From assembly GCA_900546735.1 (NCBI GenBank), contig URDW01000013.1, positions 1-23,164 of the forward strand: 23,164 nucleotides of DNA, written 5' to 3'. Each line of letters begins with the position of its first letter. The stretch's first letter is position 1. Of the stretch, positions 10,110-19,200 are shown in pieces. Source of the stretch: an uncultured Oscillospiraceae bacterium (lineage in GTDB: Bacteria; Bacillota; Clostridia; Oscillospirales; Acutalibacteraceae). The notes below the pieces were generated by a model. The model saw only the letters and a list, made by a program, of their open reading frames with translations. It made no database searches and was not told the DNA's origin. The translations under genes were made by a program, and so were the position numbers.

Positions 10110-11522
10110 GTGGAACTCTCAAATATCAAAAGTGCCCGCTTTTTTGAAAATATGCGCGGCAAAAAGACAGCGTTTATCGGGGTCGGCGTCACCAATGCGC
10201 CGACGGCCAAATTTTTTGCCGAAATGGGCGCCAAGGTCTACTGCTGTGACCGTAAAGGGCGCGATTATATCGGTGAAGATATCTGCTGTTCGCTGGAGAA
10301 AGCCGGCGTAACGCTTTGCCTTGGCGAAGATTATCTGGAGCTTTTGCCGGAGATGGATGTGATTTTCAGAACGCCCGGTATCATGCCTTCGGCGGATTTT
10401 CTCACTGCGGCCAAAAAGCGCGGCCAGGTCGTCACCTCGGAAATGGAAGTGTTCTTTGACCTTTGCCCGTGCAAAACGATCGCGGTGACCGGCAGTGACG
10501 GAAAAACAACGACTACAACCATCATTTCCGAATTTTTAAAGGCACAGGGTTACACGGTGCACCTTGGCGGAAATATCGGCAAGGCGCTTTTGCCGGAGCT
10601 GAACACCATCGGCAAAGATGACGTTGCCGTGGTGGAGCTTTCGTCATTCCAGCTGATTTCCATGCACGCTTCGCCGGATATTGCGGTGGTCACCAACCTT
10701 GCGCCGAACCATCTGGATCACCACAAGGACATGCAGGAGTATGTAGATGCCAAGCGCAATATTTTGCTGCACCAAAACGCTTTTTCAAAATCTGTTTTGA
10801 ATTTCAGCAACGATTATACGCTGAAAATGCGCGGTGATGTAAACGGCACGCCGTATTTCTTCTCCAGAATGCAGGAGGTGCCGGTGGGCGCTTATCTGCT
10901 GGACGGAGAGATCATGTTTAAAGATTACGGTGCGGCCCAGCCGGTGCGGGTCATGCCGCGCAGCGCCATCCGTCTGGTCGGTGAGCATAATGTGGAAAAT
11001 TACCTTACGGCGATCACGGCTGTCTGGGGTATGGTGGAACCGAAAACGATGCAGCATGTTGCCGAAACGTTCGGCGGTGTGGAACACCGAATCGAGTTCG
11101 TGCGCGAGCGAAACGGCGTAAAGTGGTACAACGATTCTATCGCTACATCGCCCACGCGCGTGATTTCCGGTTTAAAGTCTTTTGACCAGAAAATCATCAT
11201 TATCTGCGGTGGGTCGGACAAGGGCATTTCGTTTGCGCCGATGGTGCCGTATATTCTGGACAAGGTCAAAGTCCTGATTTTGATGGGGCACACCACTGCG
11301 CCGAAGATCTACGAGGCTGTGACGGCGGACCCGGATTATAAGCCAGGCTGTCCCGAGATCCTTTTTGCGGATTCTATGGAAGACGCCGTTGCAAAGGCCG
11401 ATCAGGCGGCCAAGACAGGGGATATTGTTTCGCTTTCGCCGGCCTGCGCGTCGTTTGACCTTTATAAGAATTTTGAGTATCGCGGCCGGCACTATAAATC
11501 CCTGGTGCAGGCGCTGGACTGA
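10110..11522 (+). CDS. murD: UDP-N-acetylmuramoylalanine--D-glutamate ligase MurD
   Basis: MurD adds D-glutamate to UDP-MurNAc-L-Ala in cytoplasmic peptidoglycan precursor synthesis. The 470-residue product has an N-terminal Rossmann-like domain (about 1-115). The ATP-binding P-loop GSDGKTTT starts at 128. The central Mur ligase motifs include ELSSFQL and NHLDHH, and the C-terminal domain has NDSIATSPT and GGSDKG. GSDGKT in place of the more usual GTNGKT is, from memory, common among clostridial MurD proteins. The start is non-ATG: GTG at 10110 is preferred over TTG at 10104 on ribosome binding site spacing, a 2-residue uncertainty. The gene lies outside a dcw cell-wall cluster; its neighbours are a membrane protein and peptidases. 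Confidence 0.96.
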   Translation: MELSNIKSARFFENMRGKKTAFIGVGVTNAPTAKFFAEMGAKVYCCDRKGRDYIGEDICCSLEKAGVTLCLGEDYLELLPEMDVIFRTPGIMPSADFLTAAKKRGQVVTSEMEVFFDLCPCKTIAVTGSDGKTTTTTIISEFLKAQGYTVHLGGNIGKALLPELNTIGKDDVAVVELSSFQLISMHASPDIAVVTNLAPNHLDHHKDMQEYVDAKRNILLHQNAFSKSVLNFSNDYTLKMRGDVNGTPYFFSRMQEVPVGAYLLDGEIMFKDYGAAQPVRVMPRSAIRLVGEHNVENYLTAITAVWGMVEPKTMQHVAETFGGVEHRIEFVRERNGVKWYNDSIATSPTRVISGLKSFDQKIIIICGGSDKGISFAPMVPYILDKVKVLILMGHTTAPKIYEAVTADPDYKPGCPEILFADSMEDAVAKADQAAKTGDIVSLSPACASFDLYKNFEYRGRHYKSLVQALD

Positions 11523-11531
11523 GGTATAGGT

Positions 11532-12557
11532 ATGAATTTGGATTTAATGCAAATGCTGCAGGCGCTGACGGCCTGCCCGGCGCCGTCCGGCTGTGAGGAA
11601 CAGATCCATGCGCTTTGCCGCGGCTATATGACGGCGCTGCACGGTGATGTGCGCACCGACGCGCTGCACAATCTGCTTTGCACGTTTGGTCAGGGACCGC
11701 ACCACATCGTTTTGGAAGCACATCTGGACGAGATCAGCATGGTCGTGACCGATGTGTGCGACGGCGGCTTTTTAAAAGTTGCGCCCTGCGGTGGTCTGGA
11801 CGAGCGGATGCTGCCCGGCAGCGAAGTACTCGTTCTCGGATGTGAACAGCTGGCCGGTGTGGTCACGACGCTGCCGCCGCATTTGAAAAAGCAGGAAAAA
11901 ATACCCCAAATAGACGAGCTGGCTGTAGACGTTTGCTGCGACGCAGCACATTTGCCGGCTCTGGTACAGCGCGGCGACCGCGTTGTGTTCAAGCGCCATT
12001 TCACCAAACTGCTCGGGGACCGGGTCAGTGCAAACTGCCTGGATGACCGCAGCGGTGCGGTGGCCGTGCTTTTGGCAGCGCAAATGATTCACGATGCCGA
12101 TTTGCCGGTGAAGATCACGGTTGTTTTAGCTGCACAGGAAGAGGTAGGAAACCGCGGCGCGGCAACAGCGCTCTACCGGGAAAATGCCGATGAAGCGATT
12201 TGTGTGGACGTCAGTTTTGCCTATTCGCCCGGCTGCAAGGCAGAAAGCTGCGGCAAGCTGGGGCAGGGTGCTATGATCGGCATTTCGCCGGTGCTGGACC
12301 GCGCTGCGTTTGAAACTATGGTGGTGCTGGCCAAAGAAAACCAAATACCGCACCAGGTGGAGGTCATGAACGGCCGCACCAGTACGGATGCGGACGCCTT
12401 TACGGTCAGCGGCAGCGGCGTGCCGTGCGCATTGCTTTCGATTCCGCAGCGCTATATGCACACCCCGGTCGAGGTCGTGCAGCGCAGCGACATTCAGGCG
12501 GTTGCTGATTTGATTTTTGCTTATGTCCAGAAGAAAGCAGGTGAGGCAGATGCTTGA
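11532..12557 (+). CDS. M42 family metallo-aminopeptidase (copy 1)
   Basis: The 341-residue product belongs to the M42 family (PepA/TET/FrvX-like), dinuclear-metal aminopeptidases that form tetrahedral dodecamers and trim short peptides in the cytoplasm. All expected residues are visible: H64 in AHLDE, D171 in LDDRSG, the catalytic/metal Glu pair E203-E204 in QEEVGNRG, D226 in CVDVSFAYSP, and H310 in RYMHTP. The RYMHTP block and DVSFAYSPG are typical of the FrvX-like subgroup. It lies 9 bases after murD and overlaps the next M42 gene by 8 bases. Substrate preference cannot be read from sequence. It differs strongly from copy 2, so this is not a recent duplication. Confidence 0.92.
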   Translation: MNLDLMQMLQALTACPAPSGCEEQIHALCRGYMTALHGDVRTDALHNLLCTFGQGPHHIVLEAHLDEISMVVTDVCDGGFLKVAPCGGLDERMLPGSEVLVLGCEQLAGVVTTLPPHLKKQEKIPQIDELAVDVCCDAAHLPALVQRGDRVVFKRHFTKLLGDRVSANCLDDRSGAVAVLLAAQMIHDADLPVKITVVLAAQEEVGNRGAATALYRENADEAICVDVSFAYSPGCKAESCGKLGQGAMIGISPVLDRAAFETMVVLAKENQIPHQVEVMNGRTSTDADAFTVSGSGVPCALLSIPQRYMHTPVEVVQRSDIQAVADLIFAYVQKKAGEADA

Positions 12558-13545
12558 GCAGCTTTGTAACCTTCCCGGCGGCTCCGGCCGCGAGGAAAAG
12601 GTACGCGAATATATTTTGGAGCAGATCACCCCGTACTGCACCTGCCGTGTGGATGCGCTCGGCAACATTATTGCTGAGAAGAAGGGCAGGAATCGTGCGC
12701 CGCAGAAAATCCTTTTCAACGCGCATATGGACGAAGTGGCGTTCATTATTACGTCCGTTACGGACGATGGCTACCTGCGTTTTGAACCGGTCGGCGGCAT
12801 AGAGCCGGAAGCGGTCGTCTGCCGTGTGCTGCAGGTCGGCGACGTGCAGGGTGTTGTCGGTACAAAACCGGTGCATTTGCTCACGAAGGCAGAGCGCGAA
12901 ACGCCTTTAAGTTTCGATGACCTTTTGATCGACATTGGTGCTGCCGACCGGGAAGAGGCGCTTTCTTTTGTGCAGCCCGGGGATTATGCTTATTTCTTAC
13001 CGAATTATGCTGAGTATGACGGTAAAATCGTCTCTAAGGCGCTCGATGACCGTGCGGGCTGCATGCTTTTGATCGAAATGATCCGGTCAGATTTAAAATA
13101 TGACTGCACATTTACTTTCTGTGTGCAGGAGGAAGTTGGTCTGCGCGGCGCCGGCTGCGTGGCACGCCAGGTAGAGCCGGATGTGGCTGTTGTTGTGGAA
13201 ACGACGACCGCGGGCGACCTTTGCGGCGTGACCGGTGCAGAGCGCGTTTGCGTGCTCGACGAAGGGCCGGTCGTTAGCTTTATGGATGGGCGCACAGTCT
13301 ACGACCATGCGCTTTACAGCAAGATCATGTCTGCTGCAAAAGAAGCCGGCATTCCGGTGCAGACCAAAACGAAAATTGCCGGCGGCAACGATGCAGGTGC
13401 ACTGCAGACCGGTGCGTCCGGCGCAAAGGTGGCCGCTGTTTCACTGCCGGGGCGGTACATTCACGGCTGTGCCGGCGTGGTGTCCTCTAAAGATCTGGCA
13501 GCGGCCAGGCAGCTGCTGTTTCAGATCATGGATCAGGTGCTATGA
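12550..13545 (+). CDS. M42 family metallo-aminopeptidase (copy 2)
   Basis: This 331-residue protein is a second, divergent M42 peptidase. Visible metal and catalytic residues are H59 in AHMDEVAF, D166 in ALDDRAG, E194-E195 in QEEVGLRGA and H305 in RYIHG. At the position where copy 1 has Asp it has E217 in VVVETTTAGD. From memory, a VxE-TTAxD block is characteristic of a clostridial M42 subgroup, so the Glu is probably a normal ligand variant and not a lesion. The start at 12550 is chosen because AGGTGAGG lies just upstream and the product then begins MLEQLCNLPGGSGREEKV, like family members; an upstream in-frame start at 12517 would overlap copy 1 further. Its stop shares ATGA with the next gene. 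Confidence 0.92.
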   Translation: MLEQLCNLPGGSGREEKVREYILEQITPYCTCRVDALGNIIAEKKGRNRAPQKILFNAHMDEVAFIITSVTDDGYLRFEPVGGIEPEAVVCRVLQVGDVQGVVGTKPVHLLTKAERETPLSFDDLLIDIGAADREEALSFVQPGDYAYFLPNYAEYDGKIVSKALDDRAGCMLLIEMIRSDLKYDCTFTFCVQEEVGLRGAGCVARQVEPDVAVVVETTTAGDLCGVTGAERVCVLDEGPVVSFMDGRTVYDHALYSKIMSAAKEAGIPVQTKTKIAGGNDAGALQTGASGAKVAAVSLPGRYIHGCAGVVSSKDLAAARQLLFQIMDQVL

Positions 13546-14270
13546 TCCGGCAGGCAGAAAGCCTGGAAATGCTGCGCCGGTATGTTAAGCAGGATCTGTT
13601 TTCCGTACGCATCTGCGCACTGGCACGCGCGTACGGCTTTACATATTCATTTGTTTCATTTTATGTGCAGCTGTCCGGCGACCGCGTCACGGCGCTTCTG
13701 TCTGATCTGGAGGGCGATCTGACGATCAGTGCACTGGAAGATGCTGACCGGGAAGAACTGGCTGCATTCGTGGCGGTGCGTGCACACCGTTCTGTTTTGA
13801 CGGACTGCACGTTTTCGCTGCCCGGCCGGGTGCAAAACGGTTCGGTCATGCTGCGCGCGGCAGCCGCCGATTGCGCGCCGTCCGGTTTTGGAAAAGATGT
13901 TCCGTTGCAAACGCCCGGCCTTACAGAATTGTTTGCTTTTATGGAATACGACGGCCAAAGCTTTGAAGCCTGGTATGCCGATTTGAACCACCGCATCCGC
14001 CACGGCTGCGCACAGGTGTTTTCGATCGAGGAAAACGGGCAAATCGTTTCGGCGGCGGTGCTGGCATTTATAGATGGGAATACGGCCGTTTTAACTTCGG
14101 TGCGCACGCACCCTTCGGCGCGCGGCCGGGGCTTTGGCAGCCGGCTGGTCGCCGGCATCTGCCGTGCATTTGGCGGGCAGGTCTATTTAATGTGTGAAAA
14201 CAGCTCGATCGTGACGTTTTATGAACGGCTTGGTTTTCACAAAACGGAGAACTGGAGAATGTGTTTATGA
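13542..14270 (+). CDS. GNAT family N-acetyltransferase with unassigned N-terminal half
   Basis: The C-terminal half (about 125-242) of this 242-residue protein is a GNAT acetyltransferase fold. It shows strands ending in AAVLAFIDGNTAVLTSVRTHP followed by the acetyl-CoA pyrophosphate loop RGRGFG (194-199), then YLMCE and SIVTFYERLGFHKTE, the late GNAT motif. The first 120 or so residues lack the acetyl-CoA motif and may be a divergent second GNAT-like lobe or a substrate-binding domain. The acceptor is unknown. The gene overlaps the M42 gene before it and the PLP enzyme after it by 4 bases each (ATGA), so it is translationally coupled with both, suggesting work on peptides or amino acids. That link is inference. 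Confidence 0.85.
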   Translation: MIRQAESLEMLRRYVKQDLFSVRICALARAYGFTYSFVSFYVQLSGDRVTALLSDLEGDLTISALEDADREELAAFVAVRAHRSVLTDCTFSLPGRVQNGSVMLRAAAADCAPSGFGKDVPLQTPGLTELFAFMEYDGQSFEAWYADLNHRIRHGCAQVFSIEENGQIVSAAVLAFIDGNTAVLTSVRTHPSARGRGFGSRLVAGICRAFGGQVYLMCENSSIVTFYERLGFHKTENWRMCL

Positions 14271-15535
14271 CCCCTTTTTTTCATATGGATCCCAAAATTG
14301 AGGCAGCGGCTGCGCGTGCATCTGAACTGGCCAGGCCGCAGTTTGACAAAATAGATGAGATCACAGAGTATAATCAGCTCAAGGTGCAAAAGGCTTTCAT
14401 TGACGCCGGCGTCAGCGAAAGCCACTTTGTCGCTTCCACCGGCTACGGCTATGACGACCGCGGCCGTGAAACGCTGGACCGCGTCTGGGCGCAGGTCTTC
14501 GGGTGCGAATCAGCTTTGGTGCGGCACAATTTCACCTGCGGCACGCACACCTTGGCCACGGCGCTTTTCGGCGTGCTGCGTCCGGGCGACAAAATGCTGT
14601 CGGTAACCGGTACGCCGTATGATACGATCCACAGCGTTATTGGCCTGAGCGGTGAAAATATGGGTTCGCTCAAGGATTTCGGTGTGCTCTATGAGGAATT
14701 GCCGCTGAAAGACGGGCGTGTCGATATGGATGCGCTCAAAACGGCCGTAGATGATTCGGTCAAAATGGTCTATATCCAGCGTTCGCGCGGCTACTCGCTG
14801 CGTCCGTCGCTTTCGGTCGAAGAGATCGGCCGTATTGCAGACGCCGCTAAGGCCCAGAACCCGAATGTGATCGTAATGGTCGACAACTGTTACGGCGAAT
14901 TCGTGGAAAAGAGAGAACCGACCGAAGTCGGCGCTGACCTGGTCGCCGGTTCACTGATTAAAAATCCGGGCGGCGGCATTGCGCGCACCGGGGGCTACAT
15001 TGCCGGGCGCAGCGACCTTGTGGAACAGTGTGCCTACCGGCTGACCACACCGGGGCTTGGGCGCGAGGTCGGCGCAACGCTCGGCTTTAACCGCGAACTG
15101 TACATGGGCCTTTATTTCGCGCCGCACGTGGTCGGCGAAGCGCTGCGCGCTGCGGTGTTCACGGCCGCGTTTTATACGCAGTTCGGTTACGATGTGACGC
15201 CGCGCTATGACGAGGCGCGCTGCGATATCGTGCAGAGCATCGGTCTTGAGAATGAAGAGAGCCTTGTCGCATTTTGCCAAGGCATTCAAAGCGGCAGCTA
15301 CATTGATTCTTTTGTGGCGCCCGTTCCGTGGGATATGCCCGGCTATGACAGCCAGGTCGTTATGGCGGCCGGTGCGTTTACACTGGGCTCGTCGATCGAA
15401 CTTTCGGCCGATGCGCCGATCCGCCCGCCGTACTATGCCTGGGCGCAGGGCGGCCTGACCTATCACGGCTCCAAAATCTGCGCCATGATCGCCGCCCAGA
15501 AGCTGTTGGAAAGAGGTTTATTGAAGAATGTATAA
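14267..15535 (+). CDS. PLP-dependent 'aluminium resistance'/methionine gamma-lyase-like protein (YnbB family)
   Basis: The 422-residue product matches the family represented by B. subtilis YnbB (Pfam Alum_res), PLP enzymes of the Cys/Met metabolism fold often labelled methionine gamma-lyase-like or cystathionine beta-lyase-like. Visible hallmarks are STGYGYDDRGRETLD, VRHNFTCGTHTLATALFG, the PLP-binding Asp in MVDNCYGEF, and the Schiff-base Lys K232 in GSLIKNPGGG. PPYYAWAQGGLTYHGSK closes the fold. The true reaction is not established; the aluminium name comes from a screen phenotype. ATG 14267 (ATGA overlap with the GNAT stop, GGAG 9 bases upstream) is preferred to GTG 14261. B. subtilis has ynbB near hfq; here the neighbours are a GNAT enzyme and a DUF2461 protein. 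Confidence 0.92.
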   Translation: MTPFFHMDPKIEAAAARASELARPQFDKIDEITEYNQLKVQKAFIDAGVSESHFVASTGYGYDDRGRETLDRVWAQVFGCESALVRHNFTCGTHTLATALFGVLRPGDKMLSVTGTPYDTIHSVIGLSGENMGSLKDFGVLYEELPLKDGRVDMDALKTAVDDSVKMVYIQRSRGYSLRPSLSVEEIGRIADAAKAQNPNVIVMVDNCYGEFVEKREPTEVGADLVAGSLIKNPGGGIARTGGYIAGRSDLVEQCAYRLTTPGLGREVGATLGFNRELYMGLYFAPHVVGEALRAAVFTAAFYTQFGYDVTPRYDEARCDIVQSIGLENEESLVAFCQGIQSGSYIDSFVAPVPWDMPGYDSQVVMAAGAFTLGSSIELSADAPIRPPYYAWAQGGLTYHGSKICAMIAAQKLLERGLLKNV

Positions 15536-16214
15536 TTTTAAAGGTATTTCACCGCAGACGATACAGCTGCTTTGCGAAAACCGTTTTCAGGACTCCAAGC
15601 CGTTTTACGAGGCACACAAAGAGGAGATTAAGCAGGGCGCTGTTGTGCCAATGCGCCAGATCATGCTGGATCTTTCCGGCCAGCTTTGTGAACTGGACGA
15701 TAAAATGTATACGAATCCGCTCTATACGGTTTCCCGGGTACGCCGCGACACGCGCCGCACCAAGTCTAAATTGCTTTACCGTGAAAATCTGTGGGTCATG
15801 TTTCGGCGCAATAAATTTGAATACCCGAACGCGCCGTTTATGTGGTTTGAATTTACTCCCGGTGCTTACAGTTACGGCATTGGCATGTGGTGCGACCGGC
15901 CTGTGCAGATGGATGTGGTGCGTGCGCACATCAAGGCGCATCCGCGCAGGTTTTTAAAAGCCGCCGGGCAGCTGCTGGAAAACGGATTTGTGTACGACTC
16001 TGAGTTCTATAAAAAAGATCGCGACCCTTCTGCACCGGATTCAGTCAAACCGTATATCAATTCCAAATATATTGAGTTTTTACATACTGATACCGATCTC
16101 TCAAAAATCAACAGCCCGGCTCTGATCGATGAGCTGAAAGCGTTTATCGACCTCGCTTCTCCGATGTACCGCTTTTTGATCGATGCTTACGAGGAGATCG
16201 TGGCGAGCGAATAA
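15528..16214 (+). CDS. DUF2461 family protein
   Basis: The 228-residue product matches the DUF2461 family (TIGR02453-like), widespread but uncharacterised cytoplasmic proteins. The N-terminus FKGISPQTIQLLCENRFQ with KPFYEAHKE matches the family pattern F-G-----L--L----D---F---K. The signature SRVRRDTRRTKSKLLYRENLW (69-89, R-x-x-RDTR-x-x-K-K) is followed by a strand-rich region with MWFEFTPGAYSYGIGMW. No signal peptide or membrane helix is seen. The start overlaps the PLP enzyme by 8 bases and has AAAGAGG upstream. Function is unknown; coupling to the PLP enzyme is only positional evidence. Confidence 0.87.
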   Translation: MYNFKGISPQTIQLLCENRFQDSKPFYEAHKEEIKQGAVVPMRQIMLDLSGQLCELDDKMYTNPLYTVSRVRRDTRRTKSKLLYRENLWVMFRRNKFEYPNAPFMWFEFTPGAYSYGIGMWCDRPVQMDVVRAHIKAHPRRFLKAAGQLLENGFVYDSEFYKKDRDPSAPDSVKPYINSKYIEFLHTDTDLSKINSPALIDELKAFIDLASPMYRFLIDAYEEIVASE

Positions 16215-16235
16215 TAGACAATAAAGGACAAAAAT

Positions 16236-19200
16236 ATGATTCAACTGGTTCTCGGCCGCTCCGGCAGTGCAAAAACAGAATATGTATTTGACCAGATCGC
16301 ACAGGCGGCGGCTGCCGGCCGGGAAGTGGTTCTGATCGTGCCAGAGCAGTGCTCGTTTGTGTCGGAGTGCCGTCTGCTCGAAAAACTGGGCGAGGGGCTG
16401 ATGGGACGCGTTTCGTGCCAAAGCTTTCGCAGCCTTTTGTATGAGGTGCAGCGCTGCTACGGCGGCCGTACGCCGCATGCGCTGTCACGCGGCGCCAAGG
16501 CCGTGTGCATGAAAAAAGCCATAGACGCGTCTGCGCCGCAGCTGCAGCTTTATCGCAAAAATACATCCGGCAATGCTTTTGTGTCTTCGATGATCGCGGC
16601 TTATGATGAGTTTAAAAATGCCGGCATCGGCGCGCAGGCGCTTTTGGATGTGCGTGAGCAGGTCAGTAAAAATTCTTTAAAAGCAAAGCTTTTTGATTTG
16701 TCTGCTGTTATGCAGGCGTATGATGAAATGGTGGAAAGCACCTATTTTGATTACGCCTATGAGCTCGATCAGCTGCACCGCCTTTTGTGCAAATATGACT
16801 ATTTTGCTGGCAAGTCGGTTTTTGTGGATGGGTTCTTGACGTTCGGCGATCTGGAATATAAGATTTTGTTCTCCATTCTTATGCAGGCACAGAATGTGCA
16901 GGTCACTTTCGCCTGTGACACAGATACGCAAAATGCAGAGTATCTGGCGCTTCCGCTCGATACGCTCCGCCGTGTCCGCACCTTTTTAAAAGACAGCGGG
17001 CAAAAGCACAGCGAGATCGTTTTGCCGCATAACAAGCGCAGCCAAAACGAGGAAATGGCGGCGCTGGAACGGGAGTTTGTGCGCTTTTCACCGCAGCCGT
17101 TTGCGGGCGATGTGCAGCATATGCACCTGTTCGCGGCTGCAAGCATTTATGAAGAGTGCGACCATGTTGCCATGCAGATCCATAAGCTGTTGCGCACCGG
17201 CGTGTGCGCGGCAAAGGACATTGCCGTTATTACAAGAAATATGGACATGTACGGTGCGCCGATGCGCAGTGCATTTGACAAATTTGACGTGCCGTATTTT
17301 CGCGACGAGCGGCACAGCATTTTTGTACAGCCGCTCATCGTGTTTGTCGACTATCTTTTCCGCATGATCCGCTGCTCTTTTCGAATGGATGATGTGCTGT
17401 CTTTTGCGAAATCCGGCATACCGGATCTGAGCACGAACGAGATCGCGCTGCTGGAAAACTATGCGATCGTCTGGCGCGTGCGCGGCCGTCAGTGGTTTGA
17501 TGATTTTACAAACCCGCCCGACGGGCTGAACGCCAAGCTGGACGAACGCCAGGCCAAAAAGCTGGAGAAGATCAACGAGATACGGCGCCGGCTGATCCTG
17601 CCGGTGCTCAAGTTCCGCAAGGACTGCAAAGAGGCAACCGGGGCGCAAATCTGTGAAAGGCTCTATGCGTTTCTTTTGGATTCCGATGCCAGAACTTCGC
17701 TGAAAAAGCGCGCGGCTTATTTTGCAAAAAACGGCATGAGTGCGCTGGCGCAGGAGCAGGACGCCGTCTGGAAGCTGATGATGCAGATACTCTCTGAACT
17801 GCACACCGTGCTTGGCGACACGCCGATGTCACTGCGTACATTTTACGAGTATTATTCCGTCATGGTGCAGAACACAGACCTTGGCGCGCTGCCGGAGGGC
17901 ATCGGCAATGTGCAGTTCGGCCAGGCGGACCGCATCCGGCCGGATCGTGTAAAAACGGTGTTTGTTGTCGGCTTGAATGAGGGCGAATTCCCGAAAAACG
18001 GCGGCGCCGACAGTCTGATCACACCGGCGGAACGCAGGCTTATGGAAAAACCGTTTCGCCAGCTCGGCAAGGAGATGCCGGGGTCTGATGCGTTTTTGCT
18101 GGCTTATGAGCGCATCCATGCCTACATGGCTTTTACATGTGCAAGCGAGCAGGCATTTTTTTCTTATTCTGCGCAGCTGCAGGGCAGTAAAAGCGAACCC
18201 GGGATTTTTGTGCATCGTCTGCAAAAAATCTTTCCTGCGCTAAAGGCCGTGCGCCGTACCGGGCAGGAGTCTGAACAGCTGTCGCTTGCTGAAACAAAGT
18301 CAGCGGCCTTTGAGCTGATGTGTGCCGGGTGGGATCGTGATACAACGCTGGAGGCAACGCTGAAAGCCTATTTTAAAAAGGATGCTGCTTATAAAGGCGC
18401 TTACGCCGGCGTGGCTCTGCAAAACGGCACGCAGCCGATTTCGATTCAGGACACGTCGCTTTCCCGCGCGCTGTTTGGGGATGAGATGCGCCTGTCGCCG
18501 TCCAGGATCGAGGAATTTTATACCTGCCCGTTTCGCTATTTCTGCCGCTTCGGCGTGCAGGCATACCCGCTTCGATCGGCGGAGCTGGACCCAATGCAGA
18601 CCGGCACGATCGTGCATTACATATTGGAAAATATTTTAAAAGAAAATACAAAGACACAGTTTTTGGCTTATGACGACCGGCAGCTTGCCGAACAGGCTTA
18701 TTCGCTGATTTGCCGTTATGTGCAGGAAAATATCAGCGTAGACGAAGCGTACTCCAAAAAGCTCAATTACGACATTGAGCGGCTGAAATGGATGGCGGCT
18801 GATGTATTGGCGCGCCTGCAGCAGGAGTTTGCGCAATCCGATTTTGAACCGTTTGGCTTTGAGGTGCGCGTGGCGCCGGACGGCGCTGTACAGGCGCCTG
18901 TCTTTCCGACGGAATACGGTCACGTCCTTTTAAACGGCACTGTTGACCGTGTAGACCGTTATGTGGGCGAGCAGGGCGTTTATCTGCGCGTTGTCGACTA
19001 CAAGACCGGCAGCAAAAAATTTATGCTCAGCGACTTGCTCGGCGGTTTGAATTTGCAGATGTTTATTTACCTGTTTGCCCTTTGTGAGGATCGGGAATAC
19101 TCGGGCGGCGCCAAGCCGGCCGGTGTTCTTTACATGCCTTCGGGCGGGGGAATGGAGTATGTTTCGCGCGGGGATATGGAAAAACTGCAGGTAAAAAAAG

